From Pseudomonadota bacterium (GTDB taxonomy: Bacteria; Pseudomonadota; Alphaproteobacteria; Acetobacterales; Acetobacteraceae): a stretch of DNA of 9,296 bases. The position numbers were made by a program, and so were the translations under genes. Below, piece by piece: positions 7,629-9,296 of this stretch (positions within the stretch are counted from its first letter, which is position 1; each line of letters begins with the position of its first letter). Location: NCBI GenBank assembly GCA_021826485.1, contig JAKAZX010000142.1, forward strand, positions 1-9,296. Reading direction: 5' to 3'. The notes under the pieces are model-generated. The model saw only the letters and a program-made list of their open reading frames with translations, ran no database searches and had not been told where the DNA came from.

Positions 7629-8165
7629 TTACCGCGGCGTCAGCACCATGACCATCTGGCGGTTTTCCATCCGCGGCATCTGTTCGACCTTGGTGGCGCC
7701 GTCCATGTCGGTGCGGATACGTTCCAGCACCCGCACGCCGATGTCCTGATGCGCCATCTCGCGGCCGCGGAAGCGCAGCGTCACCTTGACCTTGTCGCCC
7801 TCCTCGATGAACATCTTCATGGCCCTGAGCTTGACCTGATAGTCGTTCTCATCGATATTCGGGCGGACCTTGATCTCCTTGATCTCGATGACTTTCTGCT
7901 TCTTCTTGGCTTCGTTCTTCTTCTTCTGCTGTTCGTACTTGAACTTGCCGAAGTCGAGAATCTTGACGACGGGCGGGTCGGCGTTGGGGCTGATTTCCAG
8001 CAGATCGAGGCCGACGCCATAGGCGCGGGCAAGCGCCTCGCGCGCGCTCATCACGCCTTGCATCTCGCCGTTATGGTCGATCAGTCGAACTTGCGGGGCA
8101 CGAATCTCCTCGTTCACGCGGGGCCCGTCGCGGGTCGGCGGGGCGGGCAGGGGTCCTCTGGCTAT
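7629..8165 (-). CDS. infC: Translation initiation factor IF-3 (AUA start)
   Basis: IF3 binds the 30S subunit, keeps it apart from 50S and proofreads start codon-anticodon pairing. The protein shows the N-domain (NEEIRAPQVRLI at 18-29, EISPNADPP at 57-65), a Lys-rich linker (YEQQKKKNEAKKKQK, 77-91), the IF3 signature region KVRPNIDENDYQVK (99-112) and C-domain VTLRFRGREMAHQ (128-140). A GTG at 8117 would give only 162 residues and lacks a Shine-Dalgarno. The frame continues open to an ATA at 8163-8165, adding MARGPLPAPPTRDGPR, which resembles the N-terminal tail of other IF3s and gives 178 residues, close to the 180 of E. coli. GAGGAG (8172-8177) sits 6 nt before this ATA. E. coli infC starts with AUU, and IF3 represses its own synthesis by rejecting such codons; the same control is inferred here. 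thrS lies 69 nt upstream. Confidence 0.93.
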   Translation of the reverse strand: MARGPLPAPPTRDGPRVNEEIRAPQVRLIDHNGEMQGVMSAREALARAYGVGLDLLEISPNADPPVVKILDFGKFKYEQQKKKNEAKKKQKVIEIKEIKVRPNIDENDYQVKLRAMKMFIEEGDKVKVTLRFRGREMAHQDIGVRVLERIRTDMDGATKVEQMPRMENRQMVMVLTPR

Positions 8166-8171
8166 GGGTCT

Positions 8172-8177
8172 CTCCTC
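8172..8177 (-). promoter_or_regulatory. infC: Shine-Dalgarno that sets the AUA start of infC
   Basis: GAGGAG on the minus strand, 6 nt before ATA at 8165-8163. It is among the best ribosome-binding matches in the window, and no ATG, GTG or TTG stands at a usable distance from it in the IF3 frame. That is why the ATA is preferred to the downstream GTG at 8117. Confidence 0.75.
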
Positions 8178-8201
8178 TGGTGGTTTCGAAAACGGGCGGT
8201 T

Positions 8202-8229
8202 CGCCGCGACTCTTGCGCGAGCCGCGGCG
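8202..8229 (-). promoter_or_regulatory. Hairpin in the thrS-infC spacer
   Basis: On the minus-strand RNA, CGCCGCGGCUC and GAGUCGCGGCG form an 11-bp stem with one G-U pair and a 6-nt loop GCGCAA. The pair at 8222/8209 is G-U in the minus transcript but an A-C mismatch in the plus strand, so the fold favours the strand that carries thrS and infC. It begins 5 nt after the thrS stop. The only T-run after it, GTTTT, comes 8-12 nt beyond the stem, so it is not a standard intrinsic terminator. It may act as a partial terminator or attenuator, a processing site, or part of an infC leader structure. Confidence 0.55.
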
Positions 8230-8234
8230 TCGGA

Positions 8235-9296
8235 TCAAGGCTTGGTGCCGCGATCGGGGCGAAGATCGGGTGGCGCGGCCTCTGCCGCAAGGCGGGCGAG
8301 CGCATCGGGCAGCGCCAGCACCTCCTGCGCCTCGGCGCCCAGCCGGCGCAGCGCCACCGTCCGCGCCTCTGCCTCCTTGCGGCCGAGCACCAGGATCACG
8401 GGGATGTGCGCCAGGCTGTGGGTGCGGATCTTGGCGTTGATCTTCTCCCGCCCGAGATCGAGGATTACGGCCAGCCCGGCCGCCCGCAGCGCCGCCGCCA
8501 CCTCCTCCGCATAGGCATCGGCGTCCGAGACGATGGTGGCGACCGCCACCTGCACCGGCGCGAGCCACAGCGGGAAGCGGCCGGCATACTGCTCGATCAG
8601 AATGCCGAGGAAGCGCTCGAAACTGCCCAGAATCGCGCGGTGCAGCATCACCGGGCGGTGGCGCGCCCCGTCCTCCCCCACATATTCCGCGTCCAGCCGC
8701 TCGGGCAGCACGAAATCCACCTGCAGCGTGCCGCACTGCCAGTCCCGCCCGATCGCATCGCGCAGCACGAATTCCAGCTTGGGGCCGTAGAACGCCCCCT
8801 CCCCCGGGTTCAGTTCGTACTCGACGTTGGCGGTCGCGCAGGCCTCCCGCAGCGCCGCCTCGGCGCGGTCCCAGGTGGCGTCGTCGCCCGCCCGCACCGC
8901 CGGCCGGTCGGAGAATTTCACCCGGAAATCGGTGAACCCGAAATCGCGGTAGATGGAGGCCAGCAGGGCCACGAACCGCACCGTCTCGGGCGCGATCTGC
9001 GCTTCCGTGCAGAAGATGTGCGCATCGTCCTGGGTGAACGCGCGCACCCGCATGATGCCGTGCAGCGCGCCCGAGGGTTCGTAGCGATGGCAGGACCCGA
9101 ACTCCGCCATGCGCAGCGGCAGCTCGCGGTAGCTGCGCACGCCCTGGCGGAAGATCTGCACGTGGCACGGGCAGTTCATCGGCTTGAGCGCGAGGATGCG
9201 GTCCTCGTCCTCGACGCGCGCGATGAACATGTGCTCGCGGAACTTCTCCCAGTGGCCGGAGGCTTCCCACAGCGCGCGATCGACCAGTTGCGGGGT
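8235..9296 (-). CDS. thrS: Threonine-tRNA ligase (ThrRS), 3' part; 5' end beyond window
   Basis: Class II aminoacyl-tRNA synthetase that charges tRNA-Thr. The visible 353 residues are the C-terminal 55% or so of a normal ~640-residue enzyme: most of the catalytic core and the whole anticodon-binding domain. Numbering from the edge, motif 1 region is RALWEASGHWEKFREHMF (7-24), motif 2 Arg71 lies in FGSCHRYEPSG, and motif 3 is in HRAILGSFERFLG (219-231). The zinc ligands are Cys42 (MNCP), His93 (DDAHIFC) and His219; their spacing (51 and 126 residues) equals that of E. coli Cys334/His385/His511. The anticodon-binding domain starts near LAPVQVAVATI (245-255). NCPCH carries an extra Cys44 where E. 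coli has Gly. The N-terminal TGS and editing domains are outside the window. infC follows 69 nt downstream, the common thrS-infC order. Confidence 0.96.
   Translation of the reverse strand, partial: TPQLVDRALWEASGHWEKFREHMFIARVEDEDRILALKPMNCPCHVQIFRQGVRSYRELPLRMAEFGSCHRYEPSGALHGIMRVRAFTQDDAHIFCTEAQIAPETVRFVALLASIYRDFGFTDFRVKFSDRPAVRAGDDATWDRAEAALREACATANVEYELNPGEGAFYGPKLEFVLRDAIGRDWQCGTLQVDFVLPERLDAEYVGEDGARHRPVMLHRAILGSFERFLGILIEQYAGRFPLWLAPVQVAVATIVSDADAYAEEVAAALRAAGLAVILDLGREKINAKIRTHSLAHIPVILVLGRKEAEARTVALRRLGAEAQEVLALPDALARLAAEAAPPDLRPDRGTKP

Noticed and set aside
6079..7749. A 556-codon open frame on the plus strand opposite the dioxygenase, DUF2442 and DUF4160 genes
   Set aside because: It is antisense to three recognisable protein families and has low-complexity Arg/Gly/Ala-rich translation.

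Overview
The window is about 70% G+C and densely coded, with many 1-8 bp gene overlaps. The threonyl-tRNA synthetase/IF3 pair, the tRNA-Gln sequence beginning TGGGGCG, and the general protein style point to an alphaproteobacterium, probably of the Rhodospirillales/Acetobacteraceae type. That placement is inference from sequence character; no database search was run. I see no insertion sequence, phage gene, CRISPR array or integrase, so this looks like chromosomal backbone with some accessory pieces.

Left block (1-1297, minus strand). A tRNA-Gln(UUG) gene is followed without a gap by a secreted trypsin-like serine protease. The protease reading frame begins inside the tRNA gene if its only ATG near the signal peptide is used. 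Its stop overlaps, by GTGA, the GTG start of a LysE/RhtB-type amino-acid exporter that runs off the left edge.

Middle block (1414-6160, plus strand). This is a complete five-gene branched-chain/hydrophobic amino acid (HAAT) ABC importer in the order binding protein, ATPase LivG, ATPase LivF, permease LivH, permease LivM. Junctions are a 5-nt gap, then 8-, 4- and 1-bp overlaps. A strong Shine-Dalgarno sequence is visible only before the binding protein, so the rest is probably translated by coupling. The binding protein would collect the ligand in the periplasm, LivHM form the channel and LivGF power it.

Right block (9296-6157, minus strand). The 3' part of thrS is followed by infC (IF3), a DUF4160 gene, a DUF2442 gene and an isopenicillin-N-synthase-like 2-oxoglutarate/Fe(II) dioxygenase. 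From infC onwards the genes are separated by 11 nt or overlap, which suggests one transcript. The IF3 frame is best explained by a rare AUA start codon preceded by a strong Shine-Dalgarno sequence, giving 178 residues instead of 162; this matches IF3 autoregulation known from other bacteria. A strong hairpin lies between thrS and infC. The usual rpmI-rplT genes do not follow infC. The dioxygenase and livM converge and share their last four bases (CTAG).

No clearly new system is proven. The points most worth following are the AUA start of infC with its leader hairpin, the DUF4160/DUF2442/dioxygenase set attached to a translation operon, and the tRNA-protease overlap.
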